DNA of 64,000 nt from Cryptomeria japonica (lineage: Eukaryota; Streptophyta; Pinopsida; Cupressales; Cupressaceae), in contig NC_081406.1 in assembly GCF_030272615.1 (NCBI RefSeq), forward strand, positions 262,598,624 to 262,662,623. Direction: 5' to 3'. The notes beneath the pieces were generated by a model. The model worked only from the letters and a program-made list of their open reading frames with translations. It was not told the origin of the DNA and did not search any database. A program made the translations under genes and the position numbers. Positions 26,475-39,050 of this stretch are shown piece after piece (the stretch's first letter is position 1; each line of letters opens with the position of its first letter).

Positions 26475-27612
26475 GATTGATGGATTTGTGTGTGTATATT
26501 GAATAGGAGGAGTAGGGTTTGAAATTGAACCACAGGTGTATTACCGTGACAAACAAAGAAACCTGCAACAATATTGTTCTTGAATGTGTTTTTAATGAGC
26601 AGAGCAGATGTGGAAAATAGTGTCAACAAAGCAACATGATGAGTTAGAGTACCTGCAATATGTTTTTCAAAAGGAAACAACAGGTAGGAAGAGAAAGAGG
26701 GAGAGTAACGAAGATGATGTCCCGAAGAATGATAGTGGTGGGTATGCGAGAGTTCCCATGTTGTTACACAATGCCTGTCACCTAAAGAAATTAAAGTTTG
26801 TTGTATGCATGGCAGTGGTAGTATATGATGATCATCACTTGTCAAACAGCTTGGAATGGTACATACCCATGAAAGAAATCAAGTGTGTAATTCCTATAGT
26901 CACAATCGAGATCAGTCTTATAACCTTGCAAATTTAATAGCATCATATGTTTAAGAACTTAGGCAGTACTCTTAGGGTTAGGTCAAGCTCTTACACTTTC
27001 TTTTTAGTGAAGCCTTGTTGTTTGGTCGCTTGGAGTCTCGTTGACTGATGGATTTGTGTGTGTATCTTGAATAGGAGGAATAGGGTTTGAAATTGAACCA
27101 CGGGTGTATTACCGTGACAAACAAGGAAACCTGCAACAATATTGTTCTCGAATGTGTTTTTAATGAGCAGAGCAGATGTGGAAAATAGTGTCAACAAAGC
27201 AACATGATGAGTCAGAGTACCTGCAATATGTTTTTCAGAAGGAAACAATAGGTAGGAAGAGAAAGAGGAAGATTAACACATATGATGTCATGGAGAATGA
27301 TAGTGGTGGGTATGCGAGATTTCCCATGTTACACAACGCCTATCACCTAAAGAAATTAAAGTTTGTTGTATGCATGGCAGTGGTAGTATATGATGATCAT
27401 CACTTGTCAAACAGCTTGGAACGATACATACCCAAGAAAGAAATCAAGTGTGTAATTCCTATAGTCACAATCGAGATCAGACTTATAACCTTGCAAATTT
27501 AATAGCATCATATGTTTTAGAACTTAGGCAGTACCCTTAGGGTTAGGTCAAGTTCTTACACTTGTTTTTTAGCGAAGCCTCATTGTTTGTTCGCTTGGAG
27601 TCTCATTGTATG
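26475..27612 (+). repeat. Two tandem copies of a 568-bp unit with an ORF of unknown function
   Basis: Copies begin at about 26475 and 27043 and are highly similar. Each holds a + strand ORF (26608-26937, 109 codons; 27176-27502, 108 codons). The ORFs share MWKIVSTKQHDE, a basic RKRKR stretch and KLKFVVCMAVVVYDDHHLSN. Upstream in the same frame is another open block (GFEIEPQVYYRDKQ in copy 1), separated by stop codons TAA TGA. The similarity of both ORFs suggests a captured gene fragment duplicated in place. I do not recognise the family. Reading frames are short and probably not functional. Confidence 0.6.
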
Positions 27613-27639
27613 ATGTTCTATTCATAACTTCAAATTTAA

Positions 27640-28568
27640 TATATCATTTTATTAGCCCACCATATGACCCCTTTAGTGTCATTAGAGGTTTTATTGTTTC
27701 CTAAGAGGTCATATGGTGTCTTGTGACCCCTTAAGACACCATATGACCCATTAAGACACCATAACAACACCATATGGTGTCCTAAGGGGTTATAGGATGT
27801 CATATGACCCCTCGGGACACTAATGACCCATAACAACACCATATGGTGTTCTAAAGGGTCATATGGTGTTCTATGACCCCTTAGGACACTATCTGGTGTC
27901 GTTATAGGTCCTATGGTGTGCTAAGGGATAATATAGAGTCATATGACCCCTTAGGACACCCTATGACCCCTTAGATGTTGTTAGGGGTCATATTGTGTCC
28001 TGGATTCAATATCTCTTCATCTCCCTCCCCCCTCCTTCTCTCCCTCCCTCTCTCTCTCTCTATCTCTCTCTCTCCCCTTCTCCCTTCCTCCATACCCCAT
28101 CCCTCTTTCTCTTCTTCTGTAATTCCTATAGTCACAATTGAGATCAATCATATGGTGTTCTTTGACCCCTTAAGACACCATATGACCCCTTAAGACACCG
28201 TATGACCCATAGCAACACCATATGGTGTCCTAGGGGTCATAGGATTCCATATGACCCCTCAGAACACCAATGACCCATAACAACACCATATGGTGTTCTA
28301 AAGGATCCTATGGTGTTCTATGACCCCTTAGGACACTATTTGGTGTCGTTATAGGTCCTATGGTGTGCTAAGGGATAATATAGTGTCATATAACCCCTTA
28401 GATGTTGTTAGGGGTCATATTGTGTTCTAAGGGTCATATTGTGTCTTGGATTTGATATCTCTTCCTCTCCCTGCCCCCTCCTTCTTCTCTCTCTCTTGCT
28501 CTCTCCCCTTCTCCCTTCCTCCATACCCCATCCCTCTTTCTCTTCTTCTGTTATTCCCATAGTCACAA
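27640..28568. repeat. Higher-order repeat of CATATGG palindromes plus CT-rich block
   Basis: Phrases such as ACACCATATGGTGTC and TATGACCCCTTAGGACACC recur dozens of times in both orientations. The whole arrangement, palindrome cluster then CT-rich block then CCTATAGTCACAA, occurs twice with a period of about 440-450 bases. The assembly gap starts right after the second CCCATAGTCACAA, which fits an assembly break inside a longer array. Confidence 0.75.
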
Positions 28569-29068
28569 NNNNNNNNNNNNNNNNNNNNNNNNNNNNNNNN
28601 NNNNNNNNNNNNNNNNNNNNNNNNNNNNNNNNNNNNNNNNNNNNNNNNNNNNNNNNNNNNNNNNNNNNNNNNNNNNNNNNNNNNNNNNNNNNNNNNNNNN
28701 NNNNNNNNNNNNNNNNNNNNNNNNNNNNNNNNNNNNNNNNNNNNNNNNNNNNNNNNNNNNNNNNNNNNNNNNNNNNNNNNNNNNNNNNNNNNNNNNNNNN
28801 NNNNNNNNNNNNNNNNNNNNNNNNNNNNNNNNNNNNNNNNNNNNNNNNNNNNNNNNNNNNNNNNNNNNNNNNNNNNNNNNNNNNNNNNNNNNNNNNNNNN
28901 NNNNNNNNNNNNNNNNNNNNNNNNNNNNNNNNNNNNNNNNNNNNNNNNNNNNNNNNNNNNNNNNNNNNNNNNNNNNNNNNNNNNNNNNNNNNNNNNNNNN
29001 NNNNNNNNNNNNNNNNNNNNNNNNNNNNNNNNNNNNNNNNNNNNNNNNNNNNNNNNNNNNNNNNNNNN
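28569..29068. other. Assembly gap, 500 N
   Basis: Exactly 500 undetermined bases, a conventional placeholder size. Tandem repeats on both sides explain the break. The true length is unknown. Confidence 0.99.
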
Positions 29069-30495
29069 ATTCTAGCCAATCTGGCAACTTTGCATTGCAT
29101 GCAACTGACAATTTTTGCAGCATGCAAAAAAATGCTATAAATTGAAAATGGTTCTGACTCGTCGAAAATTGAGATAGGCCATTGTAGAGGAGCCTCATGT
29201 GACCCCACAGGTTCAAACGGATTCACCATATGTGTCTTGGATTTGAAGAAATAGTCCGTCAAATTTTGACAATTTTTTGGACTCAAGGCACTTGAGAGAT
29301 CGCACCGGTACGGTATGACTCTCGATGTTTTGACGCTTTGGGATGCATGATAGGGGCATGCCTAGCACAAACCTACCCAATCGGATGCACTCATGATGTC
29401 AGTTTGTGCACACGACGAACTGAATCAATTCTAGCCAATCTAGCAACTTTGCATTGCATGCAACTGGCGGTTTTTGTAGCAGGCGAAAAATGCTACCAAT
29501 TGAAAATGGCTCCGACTCATCAAAAATCAAGGTAGGCAATTGTAGAGGAGCCTCGCATGACCCCACGGGTTCAAACGGATCGACCATATGTGTCCTGGAT
29601 TTGAAGAAACAGTCCGTCAAATTTTGACAATTTTTTGGACTCAGGGCACTTGAGAGATCGCACCAGTATGGTATGATTCTCGATGTTCCGACGCTTTGGG
29701 ATGCATGAAAGGGGCATGCCTAGCGTAAACATATCCACCTAGACATGCTCGCGATGTTGGTTTGTGCACACGATGAATCGAATCAATTCTAACCTATCTT
29801 GCAACTTTTCATTGCATGCAACTGACGATTTTTGCAGTAGGCAAAAAAATGCTACCAATTGAAAATGGCTCAGATTCATCAAAAAATGAGATAGGCCATT
29901 GTAGAGGAGCCTCATATGACCCCATGGGTTCAAACAGATTTACCATATGTGTCCTGGATTTCAAGAAACAGTCCGTCAATTTTTGATAATTTTTTGGACT
30001 CATGACACTTGAGAGATCACACTGGTATGGTATGACTCTCGATGTTTTGATGCTTTGGGATGCATGACAGAGGCATTCCTAGTGTAAAACTTTCCACCTG
30101 GATGCGCTCGTGACGTTGGTTTGTGCACACAATGAACCGAATCAATTCTAGCCAATGTGGCAACTTTGCATTGCATGCAACTGACAGTTTTTGCAGCAGG
30201 CGAAAAATGCTACCAATTGAAAATGGCTCTAACATGTCAAAAACTGAGATAGGCCATTATAGAGGAGCCTCACATGACCCAACAGGTTCAAACAGATCGA
30301 CCATATGTGTCCTGGATTTGAAGAAACAATCCGTCAAATTTTGACAATTTTTTGGACTCAGGGCACTTGAGAGATCGCACCGGTATGGTATGACTCTCGA
30401 CGTTTCGGTGCTTGGGATGCATGACAGGGGCATGCCTAGCATAAACCTGCCCACCCAGATGCACTAGCGATGTTGATTTGTACGTACGATGAACA
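29069..30495. repeat. 359-bp tandem repeat, about four copies
   Basis: ATTCTAGCCAATCTGGCAAC-like starts occur at 29069, 29428, 29786 and 30145, a period of 358-359 bases. The last copy ends near 30490. The first follows the gap directly, so the array may be longer. Minus-strand ORFs of 60-100 codons recur in each copy with the same wording (FFKSRTHMVDLFEPVGS). The unit is not a multiple of three, so they do not fuse. It may be satellite-like DNA or a multiplied gene fragment. Confidence 0.85.
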
Positions 30496-30554
30496 AAATT
30501 TGACCATTGTGAGTGTGAGGGTGCTCTCGCACCAAACACATATTGTTGTTTACT

Positions 30555-30860
30555 CATATTGTGGATTTTGTTGTTTATATTCATATTGTTGATTACATAT
30601 GCAAATATTCATTTAAATTTATAAAGGGTAGCCACCAAATACAATGAATACACAATAATGAACTAAATACAAGAAGTTTTGTAGGGTTAATTCAACATTT
30701 TAGAAATTTAATCAAATCATATTCCATGATTGCAATGATTTATATCATATATTTTTGTTGTTTATATTCATATTGTTGATTACATATGCAAAAATTCATT
30801 TAAATTTATAAAAGGACAACGACAAAATACAACAAATACAAAATAATGAACTCAGTACAC
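30555..30860. repeat. Two direct copies of a ~105-bp AT-rich segment
   Basis: TTGTTGTTTATATTCATATTGTTGATTACATATGCAAA followed by TTCATTTAAATTTATAAA occurs near 30568 and again near 30756, with similar following sequence (ACAATGAA/ACAAATACA...ATAATGAACT). No gene is seen. Confidence 0.75.
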
Positions 30861-31033
30861 ATTTATTGGATCTAATATCGATATTTATATATATAAAAAA
30901 GACATGTCTGCCAAGTCAATACAAGTATTACAAAAATTTGGCATATGCCATGTCCAAATCGATATACAATAAAAATATAGAATATATCTACATGTATTGG
31001 TCATTCTATGACCAAAACTAACACTATATCATC

Positions 31034-33953
31034 CTAAACTTGTGGTGGATCATCAAAATCAAGCCTCTTCAATGTAGTATGCGGCTCTATAGATGGCTGC
31101 AAAACCACAATTCAAAAGCCAAGTTAGAATTCTTTTGTAGAAAATAGTTCACAATTAACAACATAACTATGCATTTAACTTTAATTCCTTTGCAATTGAA
31201 ATGTAGATTACCTCATTGGTTGATCTAGGAGCTAATGTATTCGCTCTCCTCTCCTTGTCACTCTTAGGAGTTTTCTTGAAGACATACTTAAATGGATCCA
31301 CATTGTGGCCATACCGTGAAGGGGTCTATTGTATATTAAATGTACAATTAATACAATGTACTAACATAAATATATCAAAAACACTTAAAAGCTATAATAT
31401 AGAGAACAATCACACACCTGTGCCTAAGATGCTTCTCCAATGGACTGAGGATGGGTCACCATCGATGTAGAAATTGTCACTATTACCTATACAAAAAATG
31501 TTCAAAGATTAAATACAATTAATATAATGATAAGTATTGAAGGTTAAAAACAATTAATTTTATATATCAAACAAAAGTGTACTGGATCCTGAGATGCTTC
31601 TCTAGTGCATAGAGGAGGGTTTTTCATTGATGAAATAGGTATGGATATTTCCTGTATGAAAAAATTATAAGATTATAATATATCACAAGTTCACATGTAC
31701 GTGTGCATATAATCATGAAATCAAGAAAATAAAATAGAGCCCTCTCTTGATCCATGGGCGAATTAGGTGCATTCAACAAATCCACATAGCTCAATGGCCA
31801 CTGTACATGTAAAATAGACAAAAAAACACTAATAAATCTACAAACCCCAACTAATACTTGATTTCAACATTTTCAAACAATTGTACAACTAAAAATATGT
31901 TCAATTACCTGCTTCCCACGTTTTGGCGTCTTCGAGGAATTGTTTTTCTTAGGACGACCCCTAGACGCAGAGGGGGTACCCTAAAAAAACAAAATTAACA
32001 TGAGATATTAGTATAGATAATAAATTAAACATAATTTTAAAAATCTAAAATGAAATAACTTGCATATTCCATCAAAACAATACATAAATTTAAGGGTTGT
32101 ACAAAATATGATACTGTATAGCCTTGTAGGCCAAAATCGATCGCTGAGAGCGTGATGTCATCAATCTGGGACATTTCATCCCCTGTCAACACCTACAAAC
32201 CAAAAATTGGACCAAGCATTAAAGATAGTTAGTATATCTTGTATTGTTTTGAATTCAAAGTGTACTATTCTATTTTAACATGTTACAAAATTTATACCTC
32301 AGGCATCAAAGTTGTAGCTATAGTAACTGGGGGAGGAGTATGGGATACTGTTGTTGCATCCTAAATGCATATTATTTGTCTCAATTTAAATTGATGTATA
32401 AATGAAAATTCATTTATGTAATTACAAATTTAAAGTGACTGATAAATAAAATGCTATGAATTCAAATCAACACACCTAGGTCTCTCGCTCATGGGCAAAC
32501 ACCATGTCCATCAACTCATCTGTCAACGTGAAATCCTCAGTCGTGCGAACCTGACATCTACTCTCGCAATCATGCACAGATGAGATGAGGATCCATCTGC
32601 ACCAGTTGCATCATCTATTCCTGAGCATATCCCCGAGCAACTGACACACATATGCTAGATGTGCTCTCTGTTGTCACCTAATGGCTCATCATCCAATACA
32701 ATAGGGTGTGCTAATGACATCCCATGTTGGATGATGGCACCAGTCAACGTTGTGGCTGCCTGAAGAGTCTGTAGCTCCATCGACTCTTTCAGCTCTACTG
32801 GGACAACCTGATGCACCTTGGGGTTTTGGGTGCTAGGGGGCGGCGACTCTCCGTGGGTAATCGCCTACGGGCTCTAGGTCTATCTTGGGCAGAGCCACCA
32901 CCTCTACCATGGAACTCTCTCATGTCAAAATAGTTTGGGCGCACATTGAGCACAAACTCACAATATACTTTTCTCAAAAAATATAATGGCAGCTCATAAT
33001 TATTACAAGGTGGATCATCAAAGACCATCCACCACCTCTGCCAAAAAGATTCTTCATGTGCACATTGGTACACCAATGTATGGGAAACCTCTTTGCATTA
33101 AGAGGTAATGACTGACCAGTTTTGGGATCAACGAAAAGGGCACATATTTGTTGTTTAGTAATATTTTTTTTTTTTACTATATTGTATGATACCCCATTGA
33201 CATAGAATTGATGACACCTATCCCTAAAGCTTCCCCATTTGGTAATTTGTGTGGAAACAACTATGGCACCACTAGCTAATGTTTCTAGGCTAGTGGCAAG
33301 GGATTGATGATGCTCAAGTTCAATTTTAGACATATTTTGTCCTAACTAATTAATTAATTTCTCCTGTGTTTCGATTGTGCAGTCAAAAGGAGGAATTTGG
33401 GGTTGTTCTTGTGTGTTTTCAGGAGGTGCATTTGGTTGTTCTTGTGGGTTTTAGGTGGTGCATTTGGTTGTTCTTGTTGTGGATTAGAAGAATCTAGTTT
33501 TTGAAACAAAAAATGAAAAAACCTAATCAAAATTAATGAAATTAAATTCAAAATGTAAAACAAATTGAACAAACGGGAAGAAAGACAAAAATAAACAAAA
33601 ACTAACCTTGATCCATAGCTATTGATTTTAGACGTATTTTGTCCTAACTGATTAATTAATTGCTCCTGTGTTTCAGGTGTGCGGTCAAAAGGAGGAATTG
33701 GGGGTTGATCTTGTGTATTTTCAGGAGGTGCATTTGGTTGTTCTTGTGGGTTTTCAGTAGGTGCATTTGGTTGTTCTTGTGGGTTTTCAAGAGGTGCATT
33801 TGGTTGTTCTTGTTGTGGATTAGAAGAATCTGGTTTTTGAAACAAAAAATGAAAAAACCTAATCAAAATTAATGAAATTAAATTCAAAATGTAAAACAAA
33901 TTGAACAAACGAGAAAGAAAGACAAAAATAAACAAAAAATAACCTTGATCCAT
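31034..33953 (-). pseudogene. Broken multi-exon gene carried by element B, AT-hook-like motif
   Basis: Minus-strand exons with good splice sites can be followed. ATGGATCAAG|GT starts at 33953. A Pro/Gln/Asn-rich exon (repeats of PQEQPNAP) starts at 33829 and is partly duplicated. A conserved-looking block follows (ITKWGSFRDRCHQFYVNG; then FWQRWWMVFDDPP and YCEFVLNVRPNYFDMREF), split by frameshifts near 33070 and 32845. Later small exons include 31909-31980, reading SASRGRPKKNNSSK, an AT-hook-like DNA-binding motif. The last exon, 31096-31034, ends DFDDPPQV-stop. In-frame stops and an apparently lost splice donor show it is dead. I do not recognise the family. DNA binding and a role as an accessory transposition protein are inferences from location and the AT hook. 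Confidence 0.6.
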
Positions 33954-33958
33954 AGCTT
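33315..33958 (-). repeat. Tandem duplication of the 5' exons of the element-B gene
   Basis: The block containing the start codon (CCTTGATCCATAGCT), the first intron and the Pro/Gln-rich exon occurs twice, at about 33630-33958 and 33329-33620. In the inner copy one repeat has lost its reading frame and a TAG interrupts the end of the exon. Confidence 0.75.
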
Positions 33959-34084
33959 GGAGGACAAATCTAGCACCCCGTTCGCGGTTTAGGAGAGGAA
34001 ATGGAAAAAAAATGAAGTAAAAATGCGCTATTCACAAGTAAATGAGACCCAGTTTTTTTTTTAAAACTTTTTTTAATAGGCACC

Positions 34085-34300
34085 ACATACACAGTTATAT
34101 TTGGATTATTAGCGCGTATGCACTCATTTTCCTATGAGTAGCCCGTACGCGCTCATTTTCCTAGGCGTAGCGCGTACGCACTCATTTTCCTAAAAGCAGC
34201 ACGTACACGCTACCTTCTCTAGGCTCGGGAAGAACAAACCTAAGCGCTTATGCGGGAATTTCAAATTTTAAAACCACGTACGCGCTGCTTGTTTTTCCAT
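34085..34300. repeat. Subterminal CGTACGCGC-type motifs, right end of element B
   Basis: GCGTATGCACTCATTTTCCTA, CGTACGCGCTCATTTTCCTA, GCGTACGCACTCATTTTC, ACGTACACGCTA and CGTACGCGCTGC occur within about 200 bases of the right end. Related motifs (GTGTACGCGCTC, GCGTACGTGCTA) occur at 25930-26005 near the left end. Clustered subterminal motifs at both ends are typical binding sites for transposition proteins of CACTA and similar elements; here that is inferred. Confidence 0.65.
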
Positions 34301-34353
34301 GTTTTTTTGGGTGGTGTCCACTTTTCTGACCACCATCTTTGTGCACATATCCC

Positions 34354-35040
34354 TTTATAGTAAAAAAAGAATTACTTAAAAGTATATTGAAAAATAAATC
34401 ACTTTAAAATAATATTTAACTTTAGTGAAAAAGAATCATTTAAAAGTAATACTTAACTTAAATATAGTGAAAAAAGAATTACTTGAAAATAATTAAATTG
34501 TATTCTAAGAATGATATTACTATTTCTAAAATTTTAAATTTTAATAACCTTGTACTTCACTATAGAATTATCTTTGTAAAAGTCATCAAAACAAAAAATC
34601 CTATGTGTTTATCCTAAGACATGGTCATAACTCTTTTAACTAAAGATAATGATTTTTTATTATTTTTTTGAATGGTTGTGACTTTTATTATAAAATAAAG
34701 TTTGGGACTCTCAACCTTTCACTCAAAGAAAGTCTTGTAATTTTAAATAAGATTGTGAATTTTCAAAATCATATGACAATTAGAGAAAATTCTTTAATAA
34801 GTATTTTAACTTTTCTAAAGGTTTGTCTATGATCTATTAAAATAAAAATATGATTTTGAATGTTTATTTGTAATTTTCTTTTTATTTATTAGTACCAAAC
34901 TCATAGGTGCATTTCCTAGTGATAAGATAGCAAAAATTGTGGAAACTATAAAATGGCTTATTATGAAAAAATAAATCTCAAATAAACCTAAAAAGTTATA
35001 GTTTCAATTATTTCAAAGGAATTTCTACCTTAAGTTTATC
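34354..35040. other. Continuation of AT-rich tandem repeat, then AT-rich DNA
   Basis: To about 34510 this is the right part of the array interrupted by element B (AATATTTAACTTTAGTG-like units). The rest is AT-rich with no gene. Confidence 0.6.
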
Positions 35041-35264
35041 CATTTTTAAACTAGCAATTGCACCTTGGTGTGCAATGGGTATGTCAAAAAGATGTGGAAG
35101 GTAGGTTAGAAAAAAATTGGTCTATTTTTTACATACATTTGATAATACAATCATGTCAATTGGTAGGTCACTTACAAAATGATGTTGTTTGGTTTAAATG
35201 GAGAAGTGGTATTTTCAAATGAACTATGCATACACTTAAATGGATTTTAAAAAAAAACCTATGA

Positions 35265-36595
<1,331 letters not shown>

Positions 36596-39050
36596 AATAA
36601 ACGACAACCGAAACTATTTTTCTTCTCCGATAAGTTTTTTAGCATTTTCTTCTCTAGATTAAATCATTGGTTTCTCCTTGTAGTTTCTATCATGAGTTAG
36701 TGACATGTTATAGACAAGATAAACCTCAAATGTGCTACGAAGAGAACTAAGGTAAAAATTTAATATTTAATATTTAATTAAATATTTTGTATGTTAAATA
36801 CATACTATAATTATATTAATTGTTATATTACTAATCATTTGTGTAAATATTTCTTCTAAATTTGTATAGAATAATTTAAAATAATATCATGGTTTAATGT
36901 ATATTAGTTTAAACTAAATAATTATATTATATTATTTATAATTTAATTTATAATATATAAAAATATTATATACTAACTATATATTTTTATTTTATTTCAT
37001 TTTTTATAATATAAGTATATAATTTATATAAAAAATATATTTTTATTATTGAAATAATAATTAATTATAATTAATTAAACTTTATTCTAATTACTAAGTA
37101 ATTCTTCTAATTTGTATATATTAATTTAAAATAATATTATAATTTAACACACACACACACACGCATATATATGATTAAATTAAAAATATATATTATGTAA
37201 TATAAAATAATAATATAATTATTATATATAAATACAATTATAATTAACATAATTATTCTTTGTAATTGTGATAATATTAATACATTAATAAATAATTGTG
37301 ATATTATTAATACAAGGCCTATTATGTCCAAAGGTGACTAGTGATGAAATAGTGGCCAAAACTTGTCACGCAAAACCCAATGGACTCAAAAGGAGTTATT
37401 TTGAATTAATCAAAATATCAAACTTATAATATTATTCTAAAAATAAATTTAGTAATTTACATTATGTAAAATATACAATAATGAAATATAATTTGTAGTC
37501 TATAAAATATAAATTAATTATTATATACAATATATAGTAATGATATAAATTATATTAAATGAAATACTATATAAAATATAAAATATAATTATATATATAT
37601 ATATATATATATAAGTGGAATTACCACTGAATTATATTAATATTTTACTTTTTTACATGGTGTCTGGTTCAACGAGCACTGGAGGGAAAGAGCCAGTAAG
37701 AAAACCCTCCAGTATTGCTCTGAAAAACTTAAGGCCTACCTACCCATTACAAAGAAGCATTCCGGGCATAATCCAAAATACCCCTCCCCATATTACATAG
37801 TATTGCCATTGGATACAAAAGAAGCTGCCATAAAAGGCATACAAAAAGATGTCAAATGCATAATCATTCTTTTAGCTCACTATGAAGAACACCACAATGA
37901 AGGAATAGAAGAACAACTACCAAATACAACTTTAGAACAACAAAAAATTGGACATCCTCGAACCACCCCTGACTACTCAAAACAATTCTCCACTCCATTT
38001 ATTAGCATAAAACTTAAGAAAAGAAATGAAACCACTGCAAGTGAGCATGCCATAGATAAAACCATGATCAGACAAAGAATAACCCAAATAAGAAGGAGAG
38101 CGGGATGTTGAAGCCCCGATGGAATGAACAAGAGGTCGAGCCAAAAGATTAACCATAAGAAGATCCAAGCAAATAAAAGAAAAACAAGAAGCCACTGCAT
38201 ATACCGCAACACCTACAGCTTCCAAGATTCAAAACTCAACCACCACCTTCCAAGCCTCAAGAAAATTGTCTGAATGAAGCACAGTACACTCAAACCCAAA
38301 ATCCTCATCTTAGAACGAATGAGAATGACAACCCTCGGAAGGTAAGAAGCACCAAGAGAAAGGAATGCTAAAATAAGAGATATAACAAACCCATATATAT
38401 CGCAAACAAAAATAGAGAAGACATCATAACAAATATAACATGAAGCGATGCATGAAATCTCAGAGAAAATGAGATGAATAACTCACACAATCATAATTAC
38501 CAAGCCAATGATCTGCAGAGATGATCAATAACCGAGATAAAGAGCATACACATTCATAATTAACACAACCAATCTCCCAAGATACGATCCACAATATTAA
38601 GTAAAGCCAATGAACAATAATGATTGCAGTAGTACCAAACATGATAAGCAATCAAATACCGATAAGCAACTAGAGAAGCCCAATCCAACTGTCAAAGAAA
38701 TCATGAAGGAGACATACCGCATGAATAAACTCCATCCGCACCACTTTTCGTAGAGAAGACACTTGGTATGTATGCCATCAGAAAAAATGCTACCACAAGA
38801 TAAACAAGTGGACAATACCCTCCCTAATGTAACACATACAAGTATATCCACAATGAAAATGGTGCATGATAAGCATATCAGACCATCAACTTTCAGGAAT
38901 CACCAATCCTAACGATTAAACTAAACTATCTAAGCTCATGTTTCACACCTTCAAGACCAAGAAAATACATAGCAAACCAATTCAAAACTGAAAAAGCAGC
39001 CCCTTGCCCATGAATCAACAGAATAAGCAAGAAATGTTGACCAAACAAAA
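36596..39050. other. AT-rich DNA, then possible 3' untranslated region of the LINE
   Basis: 36596-37610 is very AT-rich with short (CA) and (TA) runs and no gene. From about 37640 to 39050 composition is more balanced and continuous with the LINE, so it may be its long 3' UTR on the minus strand. I could not find a clear poly-A tail or target duplication, so the left end of the LINE is unset. ORFs of 60-100 codons here match nothing I know. Confidence 0.4.

Larger units (their letters stand above)
25054..34353. mobile_element. Element B: 9.3-kb TIR DNA element with TTT target duplication
   Basis: The left end GGGTAAGTGCACAAAGATGG and the right end, read inward as GGGATATGTGCACAAAGATG, share a 20-base identical core and then both reach AAGTGGACAC. 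Joining the flanks across one TTT (25051-25053 or 34354-34356) restores the surrounding tandem repeat unit, so a 3-bp target duplication is well supported. The left 0.9 kb resembles element A. Contents in order: CT-rich DNA, a 568-bp tandem duplication, CATATG palindrome arrays, the 500-N gap, a 359-bp tandem array, a broken minus-strand gene, and subterminal CGTACGCGC motifs. I did not recognise a transposase. Part of the element is hidden by the gap. Confidence 0.75.

Noticed and set aside
28408-29286. ORFs of 217-292 codons spanning the gap
   Set aside because: Most of their length is undetermined N, so they are artefacts of the 500-base placeholder.
29069-30495. CRISPR-like regular array
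   Set aside because: The repeats are 359 bp, contiguous without unique spacers, and the genome is clearly eukaryotic.
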